A stretch of 64,000 bases of DNA from an uncultured Clostridia bacterium (lineage in GTDB: Bacteria; Bacillota; Clostridia; Oscillospirales; Oscillospiraceae): assembly GCA_946411835.1 (NCBI GenBank), contig CAMKFK010000003.1, forward strand, positions 1 to 64,000. The letters are read 5' to 3'. Of this stretch, positions 27,529 to 35,754 are shown piece by piece (positions within the stretch are counted from its first letter, which is position 1; every line of letters starts with the position of its first letter). Made by a program: the position numbers and the translations under genes. The notes below the pieces were generated by a model. That model was not told the DNA's origin, did no database searches, and saw only the letters and a list, made by a program, of their open reading frames with translations.

Positions 27529-28176
27529 ATGGAATTTGTCGAGCCGGCGGAAATCGAACGTGAGAGTATGCGCATCATTGACGGCGAGCTCGCCGCGCGG
27601 GGCGTCGCGCTGCCGGGGGACGTCCGACCGGTGGTTCGGCGCGTGATCCACACGACGGCGGATTTCGATTACGCGGAAAGCCTGCGCTTCACGCCGGACG
27701 CGATCCGGCGCGCGCTTGCGGCGCTGCGCGGCGCCGTGATCGTCACGGACACCAACATGGCGCTCGCCGGAATCAACAAAGCGGCGCTCCGGGCGCTCGG
27801 CGGCGAGGCGCGCTGCTACATGGCGGAGCCCTTTGTCGCGGAGGCGGCGCGCGCGCGGGGCGTTACCCGCGCGGCTGTGTCGATGGATCACGCGGCGGAG
27901 CAATTTCCCGGCGCGGTCTTTGCCGTCGGCAACGCGCCGACGGCGCTGCTGCGGCTCGCGGCGCACATTGAGCGTGGGATGCGTCCCGCGCTGGTCATCG
28001 GCGTGCCGGTGGGCTTTGTCAACGTTGCAGAGAGCAAGGAGCGCGCCCTTGCCGCGTGCGAACGCTGCGGCGTGCCCGCCATCGTCGCCCTGGGACGAAA
28101 GGGAGGCAGCAACGTCGCCGCCGCCGTCTGCAACGCGCTCCTCTACGCCGCCCTGACCGAGAGAGCGGGACCATGA
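27529..28176 (+). CDS. cbiC: Cobalt-precorrin-8 methylmutase
   Basis: 215 residues. VIHTTADFDYAESLRF carries the catalytic histidine (H43). VTDTNMALAGIN and the C-terminal GVPVGFVNVAESKE and GRKGGSNVAAA match CbiC. Moves the C-11 methyl group to C-12. Five bases separate it from cbiP. Last gene of the run. Confidence 0.95.
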   Translation: MEFVEPAEIERESMRIIDGELAARGVALPGDVRPVVRRVIHTTADFDYAESLRFTPDAIRRALAALRGAVIVTDTNMALAGINKAALRALGGEARCYMAEPFVAEAARARGVTRAAVSMDHAAEQFPGAVFAVGNAPTALLRLAAHIERGMRPALVIGVPVGFVNVAESKERALAACERCGVPAIVALGRKGGSNVAAAVCNALLYAALTERAGP

Positions 28177-28179
28177 ACG

Positions 28180-28214
28180 CAGACGCCGCAGAGCATTTCG
28201 CTCTCCGGCGTCTG
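28180..28214. terminator. Putative terminator between cbiC and the HAD gene
   Basis: A 14-base stem with one mismatch (28180-28193 with 28201-28214) around a seven-base loop, between convergent genes. The T-run is weak on the plus strand. Confidence 0.55.
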
Positions 28215-28218
28215 TATA

Positions 28219-28938
28219 TTATGCTTCGTCGTTCAGCGAGCGCAGCCAGCTTTGGAGCCTGCCGTAGTCGCCGTGCGGCCAGCGGTTAATGTCCCCGTCC
28301 TTTTTGTTGATGAGGCAGTCTGTGAGCAGGAAGACCTTCATGCCCGCAGCCTCCGCCGGCATATCCTCGCCCACGTCGTTGCCGACCATGGCGCACTCCT
28401 CCGGCGCGACGCCGAGGTGAGCCGCCACCTCGCGGAAATAGCCGGGATACGGCTTGCAGTAGGTGCTGGTCTCATAGGACGTGATGAACTCCACCGATGC
28501 GGGGTCGACGCCTGCCCAGCGCAGCCGGCTTTCCATGGCGACGAGCGGGAAGATCGGTTCGGTCGCCACGGCGACGCGATAGCCCAAGTACTTGCACAGC
28601 GCGACGGTCTGCTTTGCCAGAGGCGTGCAGCCGCAGCTCGACGAGATGCGCTGGAACTCGATGGCGTAGAACTCGTCGAACAGCGCGCGGTCCTCGAGTA
28701 CGCGCTCGCCCGCGACCTCGGCGAAGCGCCGCCAGAACACCTCGGCGTTGGTGTGCGAGCCGTCGTTGGGCTGCATCGCGGTGATGCCCGCGTTGATGCC
28801 GTTGATGACGTCGTCCGGCTCGTAGCCGTGCGGCAGCAGCTTTTTGGTCAGCAGCTTAAAGTAGGTGCGGGCAAAGGTGTCGGCGTCCATGGGGAGCAGG
28901 GTACCGTCCATATCGAACAGGATGCACGTTGTGTTCAT
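28219..28938 (-). CDS. HAD-superfamily hydrolase
   Basis: 239 residues. HAD motif I FDMDGTLLP (D9 nucleophile, D11), a helical cap near residues 20-95, motif II near VATEP, the motif III lysine in YCKPYPGYF, and motif IV GNDVGEDMPAA-like GNDVGEDM. Probably a soluble small-molecule phosphatase; substrate unknown. Its start overlaps the permease stop by four bases, making it the last gene of the barnase operon. Confidence 0.9.
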   Translation of the reverse strand: MNTTCILFDMDGTLLPMDADTFARTYFKLLTKKLLPHGYEPDDVINGINAGITAMQPNDGSHTNAEVFWRRFAEVAGERVLEDRALFDEFYAIEFQRISSSCGCTPLAKQTVALCKYLGYRVAVATEPIFPLVAMESRLRWAGVDPASVEFITSYETSTYCKPYPGYFREVAAHLGVAPEECAMVGNDVGEDMPAEAAGMKVFLLTDCLINKKDGDINRWPHGDYGRLQSWLRSLNDEA

Positions 28939-29834
28939 TGGGGATTCCTCCTAAGTGTTGGCGTATCAGGCAGCTCGGCAATGACGGCGGCGCTGAGGAT
29001 CAGCACCGCGCCGAGCGCCTGCGTGAGAGACATGGGTTCGCGCAGCAGCAGCGCGGAGAGCAGGATGGCGAGCACAGGGTCGAGATACCCCAGCAGCGCC
29101 AGCGTATGGGCGGGCAGCCGCTCCATCGAGCCGAAATACAGCGCGTAGGCGACGCCCGTGTGCACCAGCCCCACCACCAGCAGCAGCGCGATGACGCGAG
29201 GCGTGAATACAGCGGCGGAGAGCCGTTCCGTCAGCAGGACGTAGGGAATCAGCACCAGCCCCGCCGCGCCGAGCTGCACGACCGTCCTGTCAAGGGGGCT
29301 GACGCCGCGAATGCGCTTGTTGAGCAGCACGACGGCGGCGTAGAGCACGGCGGCAGACAGCCCGAGGGCAATGCCGCGCCCGTCGGCAACACCGGCGGGA
29401 CCGCTCTTGTGAAGCTCCGACACCAGCGCCATGCCGATGAGCGCTGCCGTGACGCAGAGCAGCTTGCGCGGCGTCAGATGCTCGCGCAGGACAAACGGCG
29501 CGGCGATCAGGATGAAGACCGGCACCATGTAGTAGCACAGCTCCGCGACGGCGACGGTGGTATAGCGGTACGCCTCAAAGAGCAGGATCCAGTTGAAGCC
29601 GATCATCGCGCCGGAGAGCGCGAGGGCCCGGCCGTTTTCGCGGATCGCGGCGGCGGACAGCCGCCGCCCGCGCAGACGGATGAGCAGCAGAAGAAACGCC
29701 GCGCCCATCAGCCCGCGCGCCATGGCAAGGAAGCCGGAGGGCACCGGCAGAAAGCGCCGCATCAACCCGATCGTGCCCCAGATGCCCATGGAGCCGATCA
29801 GGGCGAGCCGCGCGTACGCCGCGCCTGCGCTCAC
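28935..29834 (-). CDS. EamA-family (drug/metabolite) permease
   Basis: 299 residues with ten hydrophobic helices in two repeated halves (GTIGLMRRFLP in the first, LLGYLDPVLAILLSALLLRE near the C-terminus is the classic EamA segment). Substrate unknown. Overlaps the PrsW gene (ATGA) and the HAD gene. Confidence 0.9.
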   Translation of the reverse strand: MSAGAAYARLALIGSMGIWGTIGLMRRFLPVPSGFLAMARGLMGAAFLLLLIRLRGRRLSAAAIRENGRALALSGAMIGFNWILLFEAYRYTTVAVAELCYYMVPVFILIAAPFVLREHLTPRKLLCVTAALIGMALVSELHKSGPAGVADGRGIALGLSAAVLYAAVVLLNKRIRGVSPLDRTVVQLGAAGLVLIPYVLLTERLSAAVFTPRVIALLLVVGLVHTGVAYALYFGSMERLPAHTLALLGYLDPVLAILLSALLLREPMSLTQALGAVLILSAAVIAELPDTPTLRRNPQ

Positions 29835-30589
29835 AGGACAAAGGGCGGCAGCTCGTCGTCGGTGCGGATCGGCGCGTCCGTTGCCGCCTCGCGCTTGAGC
29901 GCCCGGTAGGCATTGACGAACATCAAAATGACGAAAATCAGGAATACGACGGTGGACAGCCCGGTGCCGAGCATGGCGCAGCTGTCATAGAACCCGTGCA
30001 GGAACACGGCGACGAGGTATCCCGTCCGCAGGCTGCGGCGCGCGCCCTCGCGGTCGCCGAGGGTTTCCAGCAGCCGCGCGCGCCCGTAGTAGACGCCCAT
30101 AAAAATGGAGAAGGACAGATGCCCGGGCACCGCCAGCAGTGCGCGCGGCAGCGCCACGCCGAGGCCGTAGTTGACGACGTATTCCACGTTCTCCAGCGCG
30201 GCGAAGCCGAGAGAGACGAACACCGCGTAGATCACGCCGTCAAAGCGGTAGTTGAACGCGGGGTGCCGCCACGAGCGCCGCTTGAGAAAGAACAGCTTCG
30301 TGCCCTCCTCCACCACGGCGACGACGAGAAAAGCCAGCAGCACGGTGTAAACCGGGCTGTCGGGGCTGACGATGACGTTGAGAAGATAGACCCCGACGCC
30401 CTCGAGAAGACCGGAGCACAGCGCCGAGAGGCAGCCCATCGCCAGCAGCGAGACCAGCAGCCCGGCGGGCTCCTTTTCAATGGCGTCCTGCCGGTAGACG
30501 AAGCGCAGCAGGATAAACGCGGGCAGCAGCGCCGCCGCGAGATAGATCAGCGTGGGCAGGAGCGCGAGAACGGGAAAGAAGAAAAACAT
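29831..30589 (-). CDS. PrsW-family intramembrane metalloprotease
   Basis: 252 residues with about eight membrane helices. The family's motifs are present in order: VVEEGTK (EExxK), LENVEY (ExxN-like), PGHLSFSIF and FLHGFYD, which supply the glutamates and histidines of the zinc site. In Bacillus PrsW cuts an anti-sigma factor; no anti-sigma gene is visible here. It starts two bases after the barstar gene, so its target may be related to the RNase operon or unrelated. Confidence 0.88.
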   Translation of the reverse strand: MFFFFPVLALLPTLIYLAAALLPAFILLRFVYRQDAIEKEPAGLLVSLLAMGCLSALCSGLLEGVGVYLLNVIVSPDSPVYTVLLAFLVVAVVEEGTKLFFLKRRSWRHPAFNYRFDGVIYAVFVSLGFAALENVEYVVNYGLGVALPRALLAVPGHLSFSIFMGVYYGRARLLETLGDREGARRSLRTGYLVAVFLHGFYDSCAMLGTGLSTVVFLIFVILMFVNAYRALKREAATDAPIRTDDELPPFVL

Positions 30590-30591
30590 AT

Positions 30592-30861
30592 CTATTCCTC
30601 CTCCACAAAGCGCAGACGCGGGTTATCCTCGCAGGCGTCGCGAAGCATACGGCGCAGGACGGCGGCGTAAGCGCCCAGATGCTCGTCCAGATCCTTCGCG
30701 TTGACCAGACGCAGCTCCGTCTCCTCAAAACGATCGGTCAGGCAGTCGTAGAGCGCGTCAAGCGTGCGCCCGTAGTATTCCGGAAGGGCGAGCTGCGCCT
30801 GCATCGCGTCGTGCAACGCCTCGCGCGTGTCGATCTTGGTCCCGTCAATCACAGCGGTCAT
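30592..30861 (-). CDS. Barstar-like RNase inhibitor
   Basis: 89 residues. Barstar fold: TKIDTREALHDAM, LPEYYGRTLDALYDCLTD and acidic LVNAKDLDEHLG. Barstar uses such acidic residues to plug the RNase active site. Three bases separate it from the barnase-like gene, the expected toxin/immunity order. Confidence 0.9.
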   Translation of the reverse strand: MTAVIDGTKIDTREALHDAMQAQLALPEYYGRTLDALYDCLTDRFEETELRLVNAKDLDEHLGAYAAVLRRMLRDACEDNPRLRFVEEE

Positions 30862-30864
30862 GGG

Positions 30865-31434
30865 TCAAGCCTCCCCGTACAGCAGTTCAAAGGTTTGGTA
30901 GTGGTCGCCGGTGTAGTAGATCAGCCCGTCGTTGGAGAACACGATGCGCTTCGCGCCGCGCTTGCTCGCGCCCAGCGTGTCGATGTCGCATTCTGTGTAG
31001 CGGCGCCCCTCGGCTTCAGGGAGCAGCCCCTCGTAGTTGCCGAAGCGGCTGCCGCCGATGCACTTGCCGGGCGCGTAGGGCTCCAGCGACCCGCCGGTCC
31101 AGCCCAGCGCCTCCGCCTCCTTCTTGGTGAGGTAGTTGTCCGGCAGGCGCCCGTAGAGGTGGATGAAGAGCGCCACATCCTCCTTGGCGTCGTAGACGCC
31201 GTGCTCGTCGAGCGTCGGCTCCTCGCCGGACTTGACCGTTTCGGGAGGCGCCTGCGCGTCGGCGTCGTCCGCCTGAGCGTCGGGCGCGGCTGCGTCCTCC
31301 GCCGCACTGTCCGGCGGCAGCAGCACCAGCTCCGGCGCGTTGTTTTCCGTGGGAACGCTCTGCTGTACGGCGCCGCAGGCGACGAGGGACAGCGCAAGCA
31401 AAAACGCGAGGGCAAGCGAAAGCAAACGCTTCAT
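30865..31434 (-). CDS. Lipoprotein barnase-like ribonuclease
   Basis: 189 residues from the ATG at 31434. Residues 1-20 are a lipoprotein signal ending LVAC (C20). An acidic Ala/Asp/Pro linker runs to about residue 80. The C-terminal 105 residues match barnase: LPDNYLTKKEAEALGW, APGKCIGGSRFGN, TECDID (general-base glutamate), AKRIVFSND (arginine) and GDHYQTF (general-acid histidine). All catalytic residues are kept, so an active RNase is expected, but one tethered to the outer face of the membrane. The inhibitor gene follows. Confidence 0.9.
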   Translation of the reverse strand: MKRLLSLALAFLLALSLVACGAVQQSVPTENNAPELVLLPPDSAAEDAAAPDAQADDADAQAPPETVKSGEEPTLDEHGVYDAKEDVALFIHLYGRLPDNYLTKKEAEALGWTGGSLEPYAPGKCIGGSRFGNYEGLLPEAEGRRYTECDIDTLGASKRGAKRIVFSNDGLIYYTGDHYQTFELLYGEA

Positions 31435-31557
31435 GGCGATACCTCGAATCATGGAATGATTGGAATGATCCGTATCAAGTATACCATATTTCCGAAAAAT
31501 AAACAGCGGCATTTGCGACGAAAAAGCGCCGCGCGGAGGCGGCAAAAAAGGCGAAGA

Positions 31558-31586
31558 TTGACAGCGCGCGGCGCGTCGGGTACAAT
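31558..31586 (+). promoter_or_regulatory. Promoter of the xdhC-like gene
   Basis: TTGACA (31558-31563), 17 bases, TACAAT (31581-31586). Confidence 0.8.
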
Positions 31587-31612
31587 GGAGGAGAACAAAA
31601 GGAGGGGAGATT

Positions 31613-32530
31613 ATGGCAAATCACGAGTTTTCGGCGCTGCTGGCGCAGGTCGCGCGCGGGGAGAGCGCTGTTTTGACCAGAACGGTCGGGGGCGAGACCT
31701 ACACGCGGCGCTTTGTGCCGAGGGAGCGGCTGATCCTGCTCGGCGGCGGGCACGTCTCGCTGGCGCTGGCGCGGGTCGCGGCGGCGCTGGACTTCTCCGT
31801 CGTCGTGGCGGACGACCGGGCGGAGTTTGCCAACCGCGAGCGTTTCCCGATGGCGGAGCGCGTGCTGTGCGACGGCTTTGCCGCCGCCATCGCTGCGCTG
31901 GACGTTCGCGCGGGCGACTACGTCTGCATCCTCACGCGCGGGCACCGGTGGGACGGCGAGTGCCTTCGCGCGCTGCTCTCGGGTGCGGAGCCGCGCTACC
32001 TCGGCATGATCGGCTCGAAGCGCCGCGTGGCGGGGCTGCTCGGCGCGCTGCGGGACGAGGGGTTCGACGCCGGGTGCCTCGCGCGCGTCCACGCGCCCAT
32101 CGGGCTGATGATCGGCGCGGTCACGCCGGAGGAGATCGCCGTCTCGATTGCGGCGCAGCTCATCGAGTGCCGCCGCGCATCGCCGGCCGTGCCGGACGCG
32201 GCAGCGCTGGCGCAGACAAACGCGGACCTGTCGCCCCTGCGCTTCCTTGCGGAGGGCGCGGGGAAGAAGGCGCTGTGTCTGGTGCTGTCCACCAAAGGCT
32301 CGACGCCGGTGAAGTCCGGCGCGCTGATGGCGGTGGACGGGCTGGGGCGCGGCTACGGCACGATCGGCGGCGGCTGCGGGGAGGCGGAGGCGATGCGCCG
32401 CGCCCGCGCGCTGCTCGGCACGGGCAAGACCGCCGTGCTGGAGCTGGACATGACCGCCGACGCCGCAGCGGAGGACGGCCTCACCTGCGGCGGCACGATG
32501 ACGGTGTACGTGGAGGATGTGGGGGAATAA
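31613..32530 (+). CDS. XdhC/CoxF-family molybdenum-hydroxylase maturation protein, domains in swapped order
   Basis: 305 residues after a GGAGGGGA site. The family inserts or protects the sulfurated molybdenum cofactor of xanthine dehydrogenase-type enzymes. Here the Rossmann part comes first (ILLGGGHVSLALA, ILTRGHRWDGECL, YLGMIGSKRR, HAPIGLMIGAVTPEEIAVSIAA) and the XdhC_CoxI part second (KGSTPVKSGALMAV, GTIGGGCGEAEAM, LTCGGTMTVYVE). In the usual protein the order is the reverse. No hydroxylase gene is nearby. Confidence 0.88.
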   Translation: MANHEFSALLAQVARGESAVLTRTVGGETYTRRFVPRERLILLGGGHVSLALARVAAALDFSVVVADDRAEFANRERFPMAERVLCDGFAAAIAALDVRAGDYVCILTRGHRWDGECLRALLSGAEPRYLGMIGSKRRVAGLLGALRDEGFDAGCLARVHAPIGLMIGAVTPEEIAVSIAAQLIECRRASPAVPDAAALAQTNADLSPLRFLAEGAGKKALCLVLSTKGSTPVKSGALMAVDGLGRGYGTIGGGCGEAEAMRRARALLGTGKTAVLELDMTADAAAEDGLTCGGTMTVYVEDVGE

Positions 32531-32543
32531 GGAAAACGAAGAC

Positions 32544-32587
32544 CGTCTGCCTTGCGGATCGACGCGAGGCAGGCGATGTTTTTTTGC
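32544..32587 (+). terminator. Terminator after the xdhC-like gene
   Basis: A 13-base stem with G-U pairs (32544-32556 with 32563-32575) is followed by ATG and a run of seven or more T. Confidence 0.85.
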
Positions 32588-32591
32588 TGTG

Positions 32592-32774
32592 CTAATTTTC
32601 CGCGCCGAACGTGGCGCCCGCGCCCAGCGGCGTCGGATTGGCGAATGAGGCGATTGGGAATGCCTTGAGTCGCGCGATGCCGCCGCCCGTATTGTCAACG
32701 GGCAGCGTGACCTTGACCGTCGCGCCGACGGGCACGTCCTCCATCCCCTCCGCGCGAATTGCAAGACAAACGTT
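32592..32774 (-). pseudogene. Remnant of an unknown gene (C-terminal fragment)
   Basis: An open frame of about 60 codons on the minus strand runs between two stops, without a start codon or ribosome binding site at its upstream end. It reads as plausible protein (VPVGATVKVTLPVDNTGGG, then LKAFPIASF, PLGAGATF) of the kind found at the end of secreted beta-sandwich proteins. I take it as the tail of a deleted gene. No function can be given. Confidence 0.45.
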
Positions 32775-32829
32775 CTAAGCTCGTCCGCGCGCGCATAGAG
32801 TGGAGCATCACACAAGGAGGCGAGCGATT

Positions 32830-33765
32830 ATGGAACAGGACAGGGTGCGGCGGTTTGAGCAGGCGGCGGAGCTGCTGCCGCCCCGGCTGCGGCGGCTGGC
32901 GATGGAAACGCCCGACGAGCGCAAGGAACGCGCGGAGGAGCTGCGCCTGCGCGTCAACGCCCCGCTGACCGTCGTGACGGCGGAGGGAGAGCACCCCGTC
33001 GCGGCGGCGGAGCGCGACGCGCTGGTCACGCGCGACGACGTGGAGCGCGTGGTCGCGGGCGTGACGGAGTATTCGCGCTACGCCTCGGCGGAATCCCTGC
33101 GCCGGGGGTTTCTGCCGGTGCGCGGGGGCTTTCGCCTCGGCGTGTGCGGCACGGTGGTGCTGCGCGACGGGGCGGTGTGCAGCCTGAAGGACTATTCCTC
33201 CCTCGCCCTGCGCATCGTCCGCGAGCGTGTCGGCGTGGGCGAGGCGGTCGCGCCGGAGCTGTTCGACGGCGAGGGGCGTTTTCGGAGCACGCTGATCCTC
33301 TCCCCGCCCGGCGGCGGCAAGACGACGCTCCTGCGCGACCTGATCCGCTGCCTCTCCGACGGCGGGCTTCGCGTCGCTGTGGTGGACGAGCGGAGCGAGC
33401 TCGCCGTCTCGGTGGACGGCTGCCCGCAGACGGAGCTGGGCGCGCGCACGGACGTGCTGGACGGCTGTCCCAAGGCGCTGGGCGTGCCGATGGTCCTGCG
33501 CGCCATGTCGCCGCAGGTCATCGCCGTGGACGAGATCGCCTGCGGCGCGGATGTAGACACGATGTGCGCGGCGGCGAACTGCGGCGTCGCCCTGCTCGCC
33601 ACCATCCACGCGCGCGACGTGCCGGAGCTGACGCGCAAGCCGCTCTGGCGCGCGCTGCTGGCGGCGGAGGTGTTCGAGCGCGCCGTCGTCATCGCAATCG
33701 AGGGCGGCGCGCGCCGCTACCGCGTGGAGGACGTGCCTTGCTCCGGGGAGCCGGCGCGCTCCTGA
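32830..33765 (+). CDS. spoIIIAA: Stage III sporulation protein AA (ATPase)
   Basis: 311 residues, ATG after AAGGAGG. P-loop SPPGGGKTTLLRD near residue 160, VVDERSELA, and DEIACGADVD. A secretion-type ATPase that powers the mother-cell channel to the forespore (with SpoIIQ). First gene of the eight-gene spoIIIA operon. Confidence 0.96.
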   Translation: MEQDRVRRFEQAAELLPPRLRRLAMETPDERKERAEELRLRVNAPLTVVTAEGEHPVAAAERDALVTRDDVERVVAGVTEYSRYASAESLRRGFLPVRGGFRLGVCGTVVLRDGAVCSLKDYSSLALRIVRERVGVGEAVAPELFDGEGRFRSTLILSPPGGGKTTLLRDLIRCLSDGGLRVAVVDERSELAVSVDGCPQTELGARTDVLDGCPKALGVPMVLRAMSPQVIAVDEIACGADVDTMCAAANCGVALLATIHARDVPELTRKPLWRALLAAEVFERAVVIAIEGGARRYRVEDVPCSGEPARS

Positions 33766-34226
33766 TCCTCTGCGCCGCCCTGCTGACGCGGCGCGCGCTG
33801 CTGGAGGAGCGACGCGCGGCACAGCGGACGCGCCGCGCCCTCGCCGCAGCGTTCGAGGCGATGGAGGCGGAGATCCGCGCGCTGCTCACGCCGTTCCCGG
33901 CGCTGCTCCGGCGGGACGTCGGTCCGGAAGCCGGACCGTTCCTGCAAGCGGTCGCCGCCTCGCTTCGACGGGGAAGAAGCCTTTGCGAGGCGTGGAGCGG
34001 CGCGGTCGACGCCCTGCCGCTGCCCGAGGAGGAGCGCGCCGCGCTCGCCCCGCTCGGCGCGCGGCTGGGCGGGGACGAGGAGGGCGTCCGCGCCGCGCTG
34101 AAGCTCGCGGCGGAAATGCTGCGCGCGGGCTACGAGGAGGCGGAGCGCCGCCGCGCGCAGGAGGAGCGGCTCACGACGGCGCTCTGCCTCAGCGCGGGGC
34201 TGCTGCTCGTCATCCTGTTGATTTGA
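33738..34226 (+). CDS. spoIIIAB: Stage III sporulation protein AB
   Basis: 162 residues, most likely from a TTG at 33738 that overlaps spoIIIAA by 28 bases; no ATG or GTG fits the frame here. N-terminal membrane helix (GALLILCAALLTRRALLEER), a helical GspF-like middle with RRGRSLCEAW, and a C-terminal helix ending LLLVILLI. Length and position fit SpoIIIAB. Confidence 0.9.
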   Translation: MLRGAGALLILCAALLTRRALLEERRAAQRTRRALAAAFEAMEAEIRALLTPFPALLRRDVGPEAGPFLQAVAASLRRGRSLCEAWSGAVDALPLPEEERAALAPLGARLGGDEEGVRAALKLAAEMLRAGYEEAERRRAQEERLTTALCLSAGLLLVILLI

Positions 34227-34241
34227 CAAAGGTGGAACGTC

Positions 34242-34439
34242 ATGGATATCGACCTCGTGTTTAAGATAGCCGCCGTCGGCATCGTGGTGGCGGTGCTCAA
34301 CCAGCTGCTCGTGCGCTCCGACCGCCCGGATCAGGCGATGCTGCTCAGCCTCGCGGGACTGGTGGCGACCATGATGCTGCTGGTGCGGGAGATCAGCGCG
34401 TTGTTCGACCTCATCAAGGCGCTGTTCGGTTTTGCGTGA
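34242..34439 (+). CDS. spoIIIAC: Stage III sporulation protein AC
   Basis: 65 residues with two membrane helices, beginning MDIDLVFKIAAVGIVVAVL; ends in DLIKALFGF. Length is exactly that of the family. AAAGGTGG site before the ATG. Confidence 0.95.
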   Translation: MDIDLVFKIAAVGIVVAVLNQLLVRSDRPDQAMLLSLAGLVATMMLLVREISALFDLIKALFGFA

Positions 34440-34831
34440 TGGAAATGGAAACAGTCGTCCGAATTGCGGGGCTGTGCATTGCGGCGGCGGTGCTCGCCGC
34501 GCTGCTCAGGCGTGACGCGCCGGAGCTGGCACTGCTGCTGACCGTTGCGGCGGTCGCCGTGGGCGCGGTGCTGCTGCTGGACGCGGCGGGCGAGGTGCTG
34601 GCGCTGGCGCGGGAGCTGGCGGCGCTGACCGCGCTGCCGAACGCGATGCTCCTGCCGCTCGCCAAGGTGGTCGCCGTCGCGCTGGTCAGCCGCGTCGGCT
34701 CAGCCCTCTGCCTCGACGCGCAGCAGCAGGCGCTCGCGCGCCTGCTGGACACGGCGGGGGCGCTGTGCGCGCTGGGCTGCGCCGCGCCGCTTCTGCGCGC
34801 GGTGGTGTCGCTGCTGGAGGCGTGGCTGTGA
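34439..34831 (+). CDS. spoIIIAD: Stage III sporulation protein AD
   Basis: 130 residues, ATG in a TGATG overlap with spoIIIAC (an in-frame GTG lies directly before it). Four hydrophobic helices; related in its first half to SpoIIIAC. Membrane part of the mother-cell complex. Confidence 0.93.
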   Translation: MEMETVVRIAGLCIAAAVLAALLRRDAPELALLLTVAAVAVGAVLLLDAAGEVLALARELAALTALPNAMLLPLAKVVAVALVSRVGSALCLDAQQQALARLLDTAGALCALGCAAPLLRAVVSLLEAWL

Positions 34832-35751
34832 CCGCGCAGCTGGCCGAGCTGGCGGAGACGGCGCGCTCGGCGCTCGACGGCGCGCTCCGCGAAAGCGTGC
34901 GCGGCGCGGCGCTGCTGGTGCTCGTCGCCCTGCTGTGCGGCGCGGCGGACGCGCTGGCGCGGGATACTTTGGCGGCGCAGTACGTCCCGCTGTGCGGCGT
35001 GCTGGCGGCGGCGACGGTGGCGGCGGGCGAGACGCGCGCGCTGCTGGGACTGGGCGCGGCGACCGTGGAGGAGCTGGGTACCCTGGCGAAGCTCCTGCTG
35101 CCGACCGTCGCCGCCGCCCTTGCCTCCGGCGGCTTCGTGTCCACGGCGTCCGTCTGGCAGGTGACGACGCTGCTGGTCTGCGAGGCGCTGTGCGGCGCGG
35201 CGGCGCAATACCTCCTGCCGTTGACCTACTGCCACATCGCCGCGTCGGCGGCGGACGCCATGCTGGGCGAGGGGCGGCTTGGACTGCTGGCGGACGGGTT
35301 CAAATCGCTGCTCACCGGCGCGCTCAAGCTGCTCTGCGCGGCGTTTACGGCGTACCTGACCGTCACGGGCGTGCTGACCGGCTCCGCCGACCGCGCGGCG
35401 GTCAAGGCGGCGAAGGCGGCGGTGTCCGGCGCGGTGCCCGTGGTGGGCGGCGTCCTCTCCGACGCGGCGGAGGCGGTCTTCTCGGCGGCGGGCGCGGCGC
35501 GGGGCACGGCGGGCGCGCTGGGCGTGTGCGCGGTGCTCTCGGCCTGTCTTGCGCCGCTGCTGCGCATCGGGGCGCAGCTCGTGCTCTACAAGCTCGCCGC
35601 CTTTGCCGCCGCGCTGGTGGGCACGAAAGCGCTGTCGGACTTCCTCGCCCGGCTGGGGGACGCCTTCGCGCTCGTGTTTGCCATGACGGCGGCGTGCGCG
35701 CTGGTGCTGACGGCGTCGCTGCTGGCGGCGATTGCGATTACGACGGGGTGA
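34828..35751 (+). CDS. spoIIIAE: Stage III sporulation protein AE, short form
   Basis: 307 residues, GTG start in a GTGA overlap. A polytopic membrane protein with SpoIIIAE segments (ASGGFVSTASVWQV, LTYCHIAASAAD, TGVLTGSADRAAVKAAK, VPVVGGVLSDAAE). The Bacillus subtilis protein is about 400 residues with an exported N-terminal region; here that region is lacking and the protein starts just before the first core helix. Confidence 0.92.
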   Translation: MTAQLAELAETARSALDGALRESVRGAALLVLVALLCGAADALARDTLAAQYVPLCGVLAAATVAAGETRALLGLGAATVEELGTLAKLLLPTVAAALASGGFVSTASVWQVTTLLVCEALCGAAAQYLLPLTYCHIAASAADAMLGEGRLGLLADGFKSLLTGALKLLCAAFTAYLTVTGVLTGSADRAAVKAAKAAVSGAVPVVGGVLSDAAEAVFSAAGAARGTAGALGVCAVLSACLAPLLRIGAQLVLYKLAAFAAALVGTKALSDFLARLGDAFALVFAMTAACALVLTASLLAAIAITTG

Positions 35752-35754
35752 AGA

